Notes under the pieces: model-generated
What the model was told of the DNA's origin: nothing
Databases searched by the model: none
The model's input: only the letters and a program-made list of their open reading frames with translations
Translations under genes and position numbers: made by a program
Shown here: positions 1 to 10,397 of the stretch, piece by piece
Layout: each line of letters begins with the position of its first letter
Position numbering within the stretch: position 1 is the first letter of the stretch
Assembly: GCA_038373865.1 (NCBI GenBank)
Contig: JAXGGA010002039.1
Coordinates: 1 to 64,000, forward strand
Reading direction: 5' to 3'
Length of the DNA: 64,000 nucleotides
From: Uloborus plumipes
Taxonomy: Eukaryota; Arthropoda; Arachnida; Araneae; Uloboridae

Positions 1-1629
1 GGTAGAACGCAGGGATCTATCGAGAGCAGTTTATCTGATCGTGACCATAATTTGGGCATGGGCCATGGCGAACCAGGTGGAGATCTCTCACCCTGTTTCG
101 GACAAAAAGCCATCAGTATTTGTTCCCATTTTTGAGGACTAATTATAACGCACACACATACATTTATTTACTCTGAGATAACAAAAGTAATGGGACAGCA
201 ATATGAAAATATACAGATACCAATAGAGTCAAAAATTACAAAATTTATGTGTGGGCAGTTCATTGGTAGGGATTTCATTTATACTATAGTGTTTCTTGTG
301 AAAAGATTTTAACCTGATTATGGCTGTATGACAAAGAGATGTTGACCCAGAATGGTAGTTGGAGTAAGATATTCCATTTTGGAATTCGTAAAGGAATTCA
401 ACATTCTAAGATCTTCAATGTCAAAAAAATGAGAAAAATAACCTCCCACCATGGACAACGCGAAGTGTACGACCTCCTGCACTAATGGTCGAGATTAGCA
501 ACGTATGCGTAAAACTGGCAGGGTTAATAGACAAGCCACGCTACTTAAAATAATCACCGGAATGGAAGTGGGACATATGACGGACATGTCCATTAGAACA
601 GGATAGCAAAATTTTTCTTTAATGGGCTATGAGTATGAGCAGGACAGCAGAAGACCGACTCGAATGCTTTTAAAGTTAGCACGATATCTCCTGTAAAGCT
701 TCTCCTGGGCTCGTGACCGTATTGGATGAAACTTAGAAGACTGAAAAAACAGTAGCTTGATCACTGAAGTCATGATTTCAGTCGATATCAGCTAGTGGTA
801 GGGTTTGAGAGACGCAGAGTCCACGAAGCCATGAACATAAGTTGTCAAAAAGGCACTGTGAAACCTGATGTTGACTCCGTAAAGGTGTAGGCTGTTTTTA
901 CACGGCGTGGACTAGGTTCTCTAGTTCAACAGAGCCTATGATAACTGACTGAAAATCGTTATCTTAGCTAATTTAAGATCACCTGCAGCTGTTTATGTAT
1001 TTCAACTACCAAAAACTGATGGAAGTTCAAGAAAGGCAATGCGCCCTGTCTCACAGCCATGAACAGCAACAATCGGCTAGAAAAGCTTAACAACATTTTG
1101 AGCAATCACAACTACTATCTAAATCACCCGACATGAGCTCAATGAATCAGTTACGGGACATAATCGAGAGATCAGTTCCTGGAAAAAATCCTGTTACGGT
1201 AATCGGCAACACTTTCGTAATTATGGACGTCTAGCCACAGCATGGCTCTACATTTCTGTTGGGAACTTGTAATACGTTGATTCCTTGTCAAGTTGGATTT
1301 GTTGCATTTCTCCAAACAAAGTAAAATGAAAAAAAAAAAAAAACAAAAAAAACCTCGCGTGAATAAATTAATAAGCTATTAAAAATATATCGCATTTGGA
1401 TGTGTCAGTAGGTTGTAGTAACCTTTCGAAGCAAGAAACACTTGTTGGAAATCCCTGAAATCTCAACATCTTCAGAAGAAGAATTATTTGCGGTTGTTTT
1501 ACAAATATGAAATGCTTTCTTCATAAGAAATTCTATCAATGCGAATTTGTCAACAAAATATTTTCAACAGGAAAGAAGCATCCTTCTTAAAAAAGGAAAA
1601 TTAAAAACTTGGAAAAAATAGATAAAACA
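1..1629. other. Unassigned non-coding sequence
   Basis: No open frame, TIR or splice-framed exon could be supported. A 14-bp A run lies near 1329. Fragments such as about 1141-1231 (+) read open briefly but match nothing I know. The higher GC of 420-1240 than its surroundings suggests a decayed element, unproven. Confidence 0.4.
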
Positions 1630-1631
1630 TA

Positions 1632-2015
1632 TCGCACCCTTGCTACAAAAGCGCCACAACTCAAAAATTGTAGTTTTTGAGTTATGACCGTCATTAGATG
1701 CAGTTTACACGTCTCTACCAATCTTCAAAAGAGCCAGAAGTTACATTGAAAAATCAGCCGCCAGAGGGCAGTTATGGCGTTTTGTTGTTATCAAGATGCA
1801 TAGGACCCCTTCCACTGAAATGCTACAACTTGAGTTGTCGTCCAGCCGTCGTAGACTAACGTACGTAACTAACGATCATAGTTTGAGATGTATCGGTCTT
1901 CATATTGATAAATTCAAAAATACTAAAATGTGCCTAGTCAGCCCGGGAACAGTTTTTTGCAAATCCTGTAAAACGTAGTTTTTTGAGTTGTGGCACTTTT
2001 GTAGAAAGGGTGCGA
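1632..2015. mobile_element. MITE with TA target duplication and TCGCACCC ends
   Basis: Flanked by TA (1630-1631 and 2016-2017). The inverted ends TCGCACCCTTGCTACAAAAG and TCGCACCCTTTCTACAAAAG match at 19 of 20, and the match continues through GCCACAACTCAAAAA. The 384-bp interior has no transposase. TA plus TIRs suggests a Tc1/mariner-mobilised MITE. The 60-codon frame inside is not a gene. Confidence 0.8.
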
Positions 2016-2466
2016 TATTATTTCTCACTTTCATGTTTTATAAGAATATTATTGTTCTCTTAAGTTAGTTTGCACTTATTTCTGCGGCATTACTTACAAC
2101 TATTTTTCCAAGTTAAATTTTAGCCGAAAGCAATATTCTATTCCAGTGCAACACTACGTCTTGGTAGTTGTTTAGGTAAATCTTAGGTTTTCATTTTCGA
2201 AAAAAAAGTCACGGAGAACTGAAAATTCAACTATAGACACTTTTAAAATATTTCAAAAATTCTGGAGTGATTAGTAATTCAACTGATGGGAAGTTTCCAC
2301 TGCCTTCTCAAGAGTTCACAAGCCAGAGAAAGCTCCAAGTCAAAGGAATATTCGAGTCCCATTGCGAATTAGGATGAATGATGATAAATATCAACAACTG
2401 CAACAAAAAAAGTGATGTGCCATTGGCAAAACATATAGTACAATCCTTCTTACAAAACGTACAATT

Positions 2467-2695
2467 GGAGATTCGGTGGCTCAGAAATAGATGATTAGCC
2501 TCGAAAACAAGAAGTCGTGGGTTCGATTCCCGCCGGTCCCTTGAGTGTTATTTGCTCTCTTTGTACTATAAATATTTCCTGTGTTGTCATATAGGTTAAT
2601 AAAGAAGTCCAACCTCTCGAGGCGATGGTACCCCTATCTTGATAGTGGTTAATACGACACTATTACACGACAACAATAACTACGAACGTACAACT
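2467..2695 (+). repeat. tRNA-derived SINE
   Basis: The head holds an A-box-like TGGCTCAGAAATAG (from 2476) and a near-perfect B box GGGTTCGATTCC (from 2519), about 42 bp apart as in a tRNA promoter. The acceptor stem no longer pairs properly, so this is not a working tRNA. It is followed by an unrelated body of about 150 bp and a CAACAATAAC-type tail. Pol III boxes, body and short tail together define a SINE. The 3' border is approximate. Confidence 0.7.
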
Positions 2696-3176
2696 TATGA
2701 TTTTCAATTTTCTGTCAAATTAAATCAAACAGCTTACTAACAAAATATACATAGTCTCAGTTCTTCCTTTGTTAAGTATTACAAAACTGTTCCAATTAAA
2801 TGCATTTATTGATTCATTTTGCCATAGCCAACGTACTTATTATCTCAAATTGTCATACATTAATGACACACATGCAAGTTAGCCTGAGGCAGAGAACGCA
2901 AACGAGAGTGAGAGAGAAATAAATAAGTACAAACAATCTGCGACTTGGTAGCTTTTCTCGCTTGGGAGCGTTTTATGCGTCAGTCCAATCTGCTACCGGT
3001 TTTGGGTTCAGTTACCCGCCCTTTTGCAAACTTTTACTTGTTTCACTTTGGTTTAATTACGTTCCAAGGACTAACAAACTTTAAACGTTCAAAATTGATT
3101 GCCTGCTGACTTCCTCAAATTTTTGAAGACGGGTTTAATGGAATTCGAAGAAATTTATTCATTCCTTATCTAATTA
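2696..3176. other. Unassigned spacer
   Basis: AT-rich DNA between the SINE and the Helitron with a purine-rich stretch at about 2885-2925. No gene or repeat border recognised. Confidence 0.4.
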
Positions 3177-3251
3177 CTAGCTTTATACCCGGCCTTGCCC
3201 GGGTGCGTATTTATATAAAACTTTAGCTTCTCAAGAAATTCTAATAAAAAT

Positions 3252-3491
3252 TTAACGCAAAACTTGTTCATAAACAACGTTCTTAGTTTCACCTTCAGGC
3301 GCAAGAATAAATAAATTTTTGGGTGAACCTACTCTCGAGCAGGCAACATAGAGCTGTCCGTGGAAGAAACAGGGAGACCTCAAATCCACTCCAAAGTACT
3401 TAATTGACTGTCCTTGTGACTTGTTGATCGTGATGGAGAACGCAAGCCTCACTGGAAACTGTAATCTCTTAAAGTTAAAAGGAAGATCCAT
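3252..3491 (-). pseudogene. Helitron PIF1-like helicase, C-terminal remnant
   Basis: The frame carries the last two SF1B helicase motifs: AFSITINKSQGQSI (motif V) and GQLYVACSRVGSP (motif VI, usually YVALSRV). It ends at a stop as full-length Helitron proteins do. The upstream helicase motifs and the Rep nuclease are absent, so it is a remnant. It cuts nothing and unwinds nothing alone. Confidence 0.85.
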
Positions 3492-3495
3492 GGGA

Positions 3496-3850
3496 TTAGT
3501 GGTATACGTGGGATAAAAACCGTTTCACCTTCTCCTTTTCCAGACGATACTCACGCTGACTCTCTGTCTCCGATAGTCTTGATGTAGTAGTTCTCTCTTG
3601 TTTTTCTTTTAGACGAAACTGACGCTGACTCACTGTCTCCGATTGTCTTGATCGAGTTGCTCTATCTCTTAGACGATACTCACGCTGCTCATTGCTTTCT
3701 GATGCTCTAGCCGTCATATCTCTAATGTGCACTGTCGCTAGTCTTCGATTTCTCTCCTCAGGACTCTCATTTTCACGTTTTTCAGCCGTTTTTTTTTTTT
3801 TTTGCCTTAGGATGAACTTGTCCTATTGCTTTCCGTTTCTTCGGAGGCAT
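3496..3850 (-). pseudogene. Helitron N-terminal basic repeat region, frameshifted
   Basis: ATG at 3850 starts MPPKKRKA, a basic nuclear-localisation-like segment, followed by repeated units of the form R-x-SE-x-x-Q-R-x-x-R-L (about four between 3720 and 3510) typical of the N-terminus of some Helitron proteins. A run of about 15 A on the coding strand (3789-3803) leaves the start one base out of frame with the repeats. The frame then stops near 3496. Confidence 0.65.
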
Positions 3851-4515
3851 TTTTGCAGAGTGGTAGCTAAATATACTTACAATTCAAAAATTTATGTTTT
3901 TCGAATTCGTTGTTTCCGAGCCTCGAGATAGAAAGGTTGATAAATCAGAAATAAATAACTTTCTCGCTTTAAAGGTTTATCTCTATCAGTTGAAAGGGAA
4001 AAAAAAGCAGTTTAATTGTTTTTGACTTATTTCATGCTAAAATGAAATAGGTGAGCCTTGAAATGAAAATTCATTGTTTATTTTAATCTTGTTGGAAAAT
4101 GCTAATATTTAAATACCATAAATTTTATCAATTTGTAACCTAAAGGCTCATGTCGATTAAAAAAATAGGCCTAATAACAGGCTAGATTCCTATAAAAGGG
4201 TCATTTTTTGACAAAAAACTTGAATTTGAGCTTTTTAGATTTTTTAAAATTTCAAGACCCCGCCTATGAGAATTCTAGGGCATCAAGGAACCTCTGTGTC
4301 AAGTTTGATGAAAATCTGACGCAAACTGTGGATTTGTATAGAGAACAAGTATATATACATACACTCATTTTTATAGATATAGATTAGCTTGGAAGTTTTT
4401 CACTGACAAGCATATCATTATTCAAAGTACTTTCAATGTAAGTTACGTCAATACACATATATGATGACTTAATACACGTGAATATATTGCTTGCCAAAGA
4501 CTAAAGGGGCTCATC

Positions 4516-5166
4516 CAGTGGCGCCAAGATGGGAGGTCACTAGAGGCCACTACGACCTCCCAAACAATTTTTATTCTGTGCATTTTGTCTGAGTTAGGCA
4601 GATTAAAAGATACTAGTACAGAATTGCGATTTTTTCTTTCCTCCGTACCTTCTCATTATATTTAGATAGGCGTGCATGATCGTATTTTATCATTTGATAA
4701 AATATTGATATTTCATTCTGCAAATTGAAGTTCCCTCTCCTGAAAATTTAGGTTCAGGGTGCCTCATCTCAAAAATGAAAAATTGTAATACTGTCGATCA
4801 TAGGCCTTGCCCCCTCACTTTTCAGAGTTAAAAAATAATGTTCAGTGGAAAAATGATTGTTTTACTCAATGATTGGTTTATTTCACCAAAAATAAAATCT
4901 GAATATTCTTCAAAATATACTTTTTTTTCATGTTATTTCATAAAAATGGAGCTTAAATCGGAATGGGGAGTTCATGGTGGCCTTCCATTATAACTTTTGA
5001 GTCACTTCTTAGATATTTTCTATATGATATTTTCTATATCCCTATGAAGTAAGAAAATAATATGTATGAATACACATGTACGGGGCCTGGAATCCCGTTT
5101 TTCTACCTTTTATTTCGAAAATTTTCCAATGACACCCCCCTTGAAAAATTTCTCGCTTCGCCACTG
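4516..5166. mobile_element. Decayed element with CAGTGGCG ends
   Basis: Ends CAGTGGCG (4516) and CGCCACTG (5166) are exact inverted repeats. Near its left end is GATGGGAGGTCA...ACCTCCCAAA, also found near the left end of the 7893-10389 element, so the two are related. No convincing 8-bp duplication survives (GGCTCATC against GTCTCTAT). No coding relic seen. Confidence 0.55.
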
Positions 5167-5688
5167 GTCTCTATAGCTCATAACTCCCCGGCCGAACACA
5201 TAAACTCACTAAAATAGTTTCCAACAATTCCGAGAATTACGATGACCATCACGAAACTGAAATCACCCTCCTTTTTGTACAGAAAAGAACGCGTTCTGGC
5301 AACGACTGGTCAATCAAAGTATGTAGTGAGATATCTGAATAATGCCCGCTCAAAGGTCACGGTCTATCTGCGGCTCAACTCGTTCTTGCATTGTCTTTTC
5401 TTACTTGAATGGTTCCTCGCGGATAATTTCAGTCGAATTTTGACCGCTTGGCCTCGTTCCATTGCGCGGAAAAACTGCCCTTATTGCTGTTTATGCACAG
5501 TTGCTATTTACGACAGCTTTTTTTTTCGCATCGTATATTGTATGTTCAATGTTCACCACACTGCGTGCGATGAGTTTTGAACAATTTTCTGTAACGCCAC
5601 CTTAAAAAGTACCAAGAGAATAAAATACACAGATAAAATGTAAAAAATGATTTTTAAATCTAAAGATTTTTTGGTACTTACGGATTAA
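5167..5688. other. Unassigned stretch with a 112-codon open frame
   Basis: Contains an open frame at 5242-5580 (+), Leu/Phe/Cys-rich with no domain I recognise. It has no splice support and I do not call it a gene. Confidence 0.35.
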
Positions 5689-5907
5689 CTCCACTGCAGC
5701 TATAGATTTGGCGGTTAAGACAAATTTGGTGGTTTATTTTGCAGTTCTTTTTTTTTACTGATTGTTGTTTGCACGCGCAGTTATCTAAAACGGTCAAAAA
5801 ACCATCAAATAAACCACCAAATCTGTTTTAAACTTTGAGAAGAAATAAAGGTATTTAGTATTCCTGGCTCTAAGGGTTTAACAGCCAAATCTGTAGCTGC
5901 GGTGGAG
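5689..5907. mobile_element. 219-bp MITE with TAA target duplication
   Basis: TAA flanks (5686-5688, 5908-5910). Inverted ends CTCCACTGCAGCTATAGATT and CTCCACCGCAGCTACAGATT match at 18 of 20 and continue. A second inverted pair, AATTTGGTGGTTTATT and AATAAACCACCAAAT, sits inside, so single strands would fold into a double stem. A 3-bp TWA target suggests a PIF/Harbinger-type origin, tentative. Confidence 0.7.
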
Positions 5908-5910
5908 TAA

Positions 5911-7011
5911 ATACATAAGTATCGATATTTTCTATCAGCTTGATTCGCACTAAAAAGTTTAAAACAAGAAAAGTAATTGATTTTTTAATTACAATTCGCA
6001 AAAATTGCAGTTGTTCTTAAAATAGTTTCACTTGATCTTTTAGAAATATCTAGTTTAATACTAAAACATCCAATAAAACTTAAATTAAAATTGAGAGAAG
6101 GCGGGTATTTTAAAAGTTATTCATACTAAGCAGTATACCGCCTATTTCTTCTCTCAAATTTTTAATTCGAATTTTATTAGCTTACTTTTATGAGTTGTCA
6201 TAACATGGAGCAAGGTCAGTCATTTCGAGTTTTCTTTGGGTAGGGGGCGTAAAGGCATAAATTCAATGCACATCATATTTTAATAAACCACGCCCACTTA
6301 TATGTAAATGCCAGTGTCGAATACTTGACGCGTTTTCAAAAATACTTGATATGATTAATCAAAATCATGCTCCTGCCTGCTTGACAACCGTTGCTAAACA
6401 CAATATTAGTGAAATTTAAAATTAAATATTTAATTTTTGAACAAAACAAGCCACAAAAAAATTAAATGTTAAATGCAAAGTAATTAGCAAAATAATTAAC
6501 TTGTCATTAAAAAGCATTACAAGTTCCATTAAAATGTCAAATTAATATGTAAGATGCAAAAGAGGTAACAGTAATTTCTGCAATGGGAATTTTTTTTTCC
6601 AAGATCGCATGCTCCACGTTGTGATATAATTTCCCACTTATTTATGTTTCGTTTAAGACAAGGAAAGATTTTGATAACTGGGAAATTGGCGATCTTATGT
6701 CATTAGCGTTAAATCTTTGGCACCAATATATGCGCCAGGAATGTTTTTCCTCTGCATATGTAAACAAAGAGCGGGGAAATATCTTGTTAAAAAAAATTAC
6801 TCACGCAAAAATTAGACTATGGTGCCAATTTCCCAATTATTGTAATTTCCCCTAATTCAAAATAATGGGGGGGGGGGGGGGACTTGAGAAATAAAATTCA
6901 GGACGAAAGGGGTTGATATAAATTCTGAGTATATCTCTCCCCCTAACAGTTTTTAGGACCCCACAGTCACTGAATTAGTTGAATAAAATTAAGACATAAT
7001 TGAACACTTAC
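5911..7011. other. Unassigned region with degenerate inverted repeats
   Basis: An imperfect inverted repeat, TTGAGAGAAGGCGGGTA against ACCGCCTATTTCTTCTCTCAA, lies at about 6090-6160. GGTGCCAATTTCCCAATTAT at about 6820 recurs as a close variant near 8370. A G16 run lies near 6867. No gene apart from the start of the exon at 7012. Confidence 0.4.
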
Positions 7012-7287
7012 CGGCAAGGGCAACCTGACCTCTATGTACGTGATATAACTCGATCCGTACTGCAGGACGGAAGCGAAAAAAATCCATATTATAGAAGCGA
7101 CAATCATGATTTCCAGCGCCGAGTCCCAACGACTGTGACTCGAAGTAGGGCGGCAGCTCTGCTGTTCTGCTGACTGCTTTCGACGGGACCTGGTTTTATA
7201 CCCCTCTTTCCCCGACTCGTCTGATAAGACAGGAACAACTTGTCCGTTTTCATGGGCGAAGAGATTAGAATTTAATTTAGCTTCCAT
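7012..7287 (-). CDS. Probable first coding exon of an unrecognised single-pass membrane protein
   Basis: ATG at 7287 sits in a good start context (aaccATGg). The frame is open for exactly 92 codons to a consensus donor, CCG before GTAAGTG, phase 0. The product is a polar, Lys/Arg-rich tail of about 56 residues followed by one strong membrane helix (LEIMIVASIIWIFFASVLQ, about 58-76) and YITYIEVRLPLP. By charge, the N-terminus is probably cytosolic. It lies outside the transposons I could delimit. The next exon would be at lower coordinates or off the left edge; none was found. I do not recognise the family. It could still be a chance ORF, but start context, helix and donor agree. Confidence 0.5.
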
Positions 7288-7884
7288 GGTTGTTCTCCTC
7301 TCGTGTGTTTCGATGGCGAAATACAATGGAAGCGGAATTTTGAAATTTAACTTTTTGAATTTTTAGTGCTGCGATCCTGATCTGATTTAAGAGGTAACAG
7401 TACAGATGATGACTTTGAGGTAAACATATTGCTCGTGTTGCACGATACGTTGTCGGCAAAATTACAGTAACATGGTTGTGGAGAGTTTATAAAAATCTTA
7501 TCGTTACAGTTATTCCAAAATTTCGACTAATACATTCCACCAAATAAATTAATTAGACCATCAAAAGCCGTTAATTTAAAATAATCCACCAAGAAAATAA
7601 AGCAAACTACGAAATAACAATAAAGTTGGCATTAAATAGCAAAAGGAAACCGTCAACTTTATTATTGATCGCCAATCTCACCAAACGACCACGTCACTGT
7701 AACCCAGCCTAAAGTTTACATGCTCGTTTGCTTACAAACGCAAAGCAATTTAGTTTCATGTAATTACACTCATCACACAAAAATTTAGTTCAACTAGAGA
7801 TGATCCCTTACACTGCTGGATAATCAACCCCCAGGAACTGCAAGTCGCGATTTGAGCTCAGATTCGGAAACCACTGCACCATTG
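7288..7884. other. Upstream of the 7287 start codon; presumed 5' UTR/promoter on the - strand
   Basis: No TIR or coding sequence recognised. It lies immediately upstream of a plausible - strand start codon, so it may hold that gene's 5' UTR and promoter. No TATA or initiator can be assigned. Confidence 0.3.
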
Positions 7885-7892
7885 TAGGCCAG

Positions 7893-10389
7893 CAGTAGCG
7901 TATCTATGAGGCCCAGCGCCCGTGGCGAACTTGAAAAATTGCGCCCCCCCCCCCAGGGCTCGCTCTGATGGGAGGTCATTGTTACCTCCCAAATTTCCTT
8001 TCTCCAAACATTTTGATTTATTTATTCGAAAAATTTTTAGACAATATTGCAACCTTTTTTCTCTTTTTTCTTTCTTTTAGCATTTTTAACGTTGCTTGGT
8101 GTTCCCTCTTATTTTCTGTGTGCATGATATGTCTGCTTGTTCGTATTATTGAGTAAAATCCAAGTTTTTATTTTCTACAAGTTTTTCGCTTAAAAATTTT
8201 TGTCTTTCCGACAATTTTAGTTCAGGGCGTTCCTACCTTTCCCCATCATTTCACATTAATTCAAACTAGCTGTCGTGGCCGTCACGAAACTTTCTTCTAT
8301 ATCTATCTTATGAATTCCGGTTACAAAATAAAATACGTACTCGCCCGAATAATTGGAGACAGCTCCAATTTCCCAATTATCGTAATAACCCTGCAAATGC
8401 AGAATCAATGAGCGAAATTGGAAATCATTGCAAAAGCCTTGTTTATATTAATTGCAAACATTTTATTTGTTAGTAAAATGAAATTGGCAACAGTTAAAAA
8501 TTTCAAATAATTTGTGGTTGAAAAATCCTTTTCAACCACCCCCGAGTTAATTTCGACGAGTTTTCTCGTGACGTCTGTATATACGAATGTGCGGATGTTT
8601 GTATGTCGCATAACTCAAAAACTATGTGCCGTAGAAGCTTCTAGCTTGGTATGTAGGCTGTGAGGAAGGTCTAGTTGTGCACCTCCCCTTGTGGTTGCAT
8701 TCGAATGTTCCCAAGGGGGTGTTTTACCCCTTTTTTGGGGTAAATCAGTGTTAATTTCAATGCAGACTCAAGTGATATGAATTGGCGCTACCACTTGGTG
8801 ATATGTCGCCAAACTTTTGGTCGCCAAGTGTTTGACGCCAACTTGGCGACATATCGCCAAGTTGGCTACAAATTTGGTGAAAAAATTATTTTTTGAATTG
8901 GGGTTCAACTTGGTGCTATGGCGATATTTTGCGAAAAATTCACTCAACGATATTAAAATCAGCAATACTTAGAAAATTAACCATTGAAAAATATTTTTTG
9001 CATTGTTTCGTGGCAGATTAAGGGAGTAAATATTTGAATTGTTACCTTGCTCACTCCAAGCACTTTTTTTAACACTTAAAGCAACTACTAACGTAAAAGG
9101 AAGTAGTGTGGGGTCCATACCAGATTTTTTTTTTTAATTTTAAGTACAGTGTATACAAAGATGGGCCAACAATTATGAAGGTATTAGCGGGTACCACAAC
9201 AACGGTGCTCGAATTAAAAATGATTTTAAAAAAACTGATTAGCGGGTTTATTTGTGTATCGTTTTAAAAAAGTGTCTCTCCCCCCTGAAGTAACGCAGAG
9301 TACACGCATCTTCCCTCAACATTCACTTGGCGTTTCCTAGATCATTAATACATGAGAAACAATAGCTATTTTATTTTTATTTATTTTCACAATAGAAAGA
9401 TCTCAAAACATATTGCACTAGCGTGATTACAAATCGAGCGCAATTCCTCCCAATTATACTAAAACGGTAATCAATATAAAGAACAAAGTAGTGCTATATA
9501 TATAGTTTAGAAGTGACAGCATTTCATTGAAGTAGATATAAAATTTTAAAATTTCCAATATACGAAATCGAAACTCGCTAAAAAAGATTTATTTATCAAT
9601 TTATTTTTTAACCTAGCGTCTAACCTTCTAATACTGAGCCAACGAAGCACAAACAGTGTTTGAAAACGTTACTTGTTTAAAATCGCGCGCCGCTGTACTT
9701 GTGTTACTCATTTTTAGAACCTTCATTTAATGTATTCTCTTGGTACAAAAGTCTAAAATCGCGAAATTTGCAATAGTCGTTTTTTAGAAACATCCCCCTC
9801 CCGTTTATGAGAAATACATATTATTCTCTCGCTGTTTTCGCCACAGAAAAATTGTTACCAACAGAGGAGTTATTTTCTGTTATCATAAAATCGCATTCCA
9901 AAAATCTGTATCCGAAATGGTTTCAAAAAAAGTTCACCAATTTCTTTAATCGTAGAATGTTATATCCGAAGTATAGTATGTAATTTTTGAATGTAAGTTT
10001 TGAAGGGATATCGTGGAGAAAACGGCTGGAAAGAAGGGAAGAGAAAAGGTTTGTTTCTATTTCTTTTAAGTGGATAAGACCGACCGATTTCAGATCAGCC
10101 TATTAAACAGACTCCAGATCCCATGTAACTAAATTCTATCATGCCAGATAGATTTAAGTTAACATCAGGGTATCCAACCGAAATCTTCCAAAGCAAAGTT
10201 GCACATTTTGCATGATTAGTGTTGTAGTGTAGGCGCGATTTGTGCTGCTCGGGGAGTCTATCAAATTTTCATCTTTTAGTCTCTTTGGACTTGACAAAAA
10301 AAAAAAAAAAAAATTAGGTCAAAATACCGCTCCCTGGCTGCTGCGCCCGTGGCAAGAGCCACTGCTGCCAACCCCTAGCTACGCCACTG
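7893..10389. mobile_element. hAT-like element, CAGTGGCGTAGC-type ends, 8-bp duplication
   Basis: Perfect 8-bp flank TAGGCCAG (7885-7892 and 10390-10397). Ends CAGTAGCGTATCTATGAGG and CAGTGGCGTAGCTAGGGG are related inverted termini, and both ends hold a GCGCCCGTGGC-like block. The 2.5-kb interior is non-coding as far as I can tell. It includes a cluster of TCGCCAA/TTGGCGA inverted motifs (8790-8870) and poly(C). A lone copy of the right terminus occurs near 29788-29810. Confidence 0.8.
8790..8875. repeat. Cluster of TTGGCGA inverted motifs
   Basis: Several TCGCCAA and TTGGCGA motifs occur within 85 bp, including the near-perfect hairpin ACTTGGCGACATATCGCCAAGT read in two halves (ACTTGGCGA-CATA-TCGCCAAGT). 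It lies inside the 7893-10389 element. Its role is unknown; a transposase-binding or structural role is only a guess. Confidence 0.6.
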
Positions 10390-10397
10390 TAGGCCAG

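Larger units (their letters stand above)
3177..4383 (-). mobile_element. Internally deleted Helitron
   Basis: On the - strand the element starts TCTATATCTATAAAAATGAG (from 4383) after an A and ends CTAG (3180-3177) before a T, the A/T insertion signature of Helitrons. About 11 nt before CTAG is the expected hairpin ACCCGG-GCAAGG-CCGGGT. Inside are the two extremes of the Rep-helicase polyprotein: an N-terminal segment (3850-3496) and the PIF1-like helicase C-terminus (about 3491-3252). The Rep domain and most of the helicase are gone, so it cannot move itself. Confidence 0.9.

Noticed and set aside
2467..2540. Functional tRNA gene
   Set aside because: A and B boxes are present but the acceptor stem does not pair and a SINE body follows.
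5242..5580. 112-codon gene
   Set aside because: Open by chance; no domain, splice site or family resemblance.
7968..8156. Small membrane protein of 62 codons
   Set aside because: Phe/Leu-rich frame from T-rich DNA within a hAT-like element.
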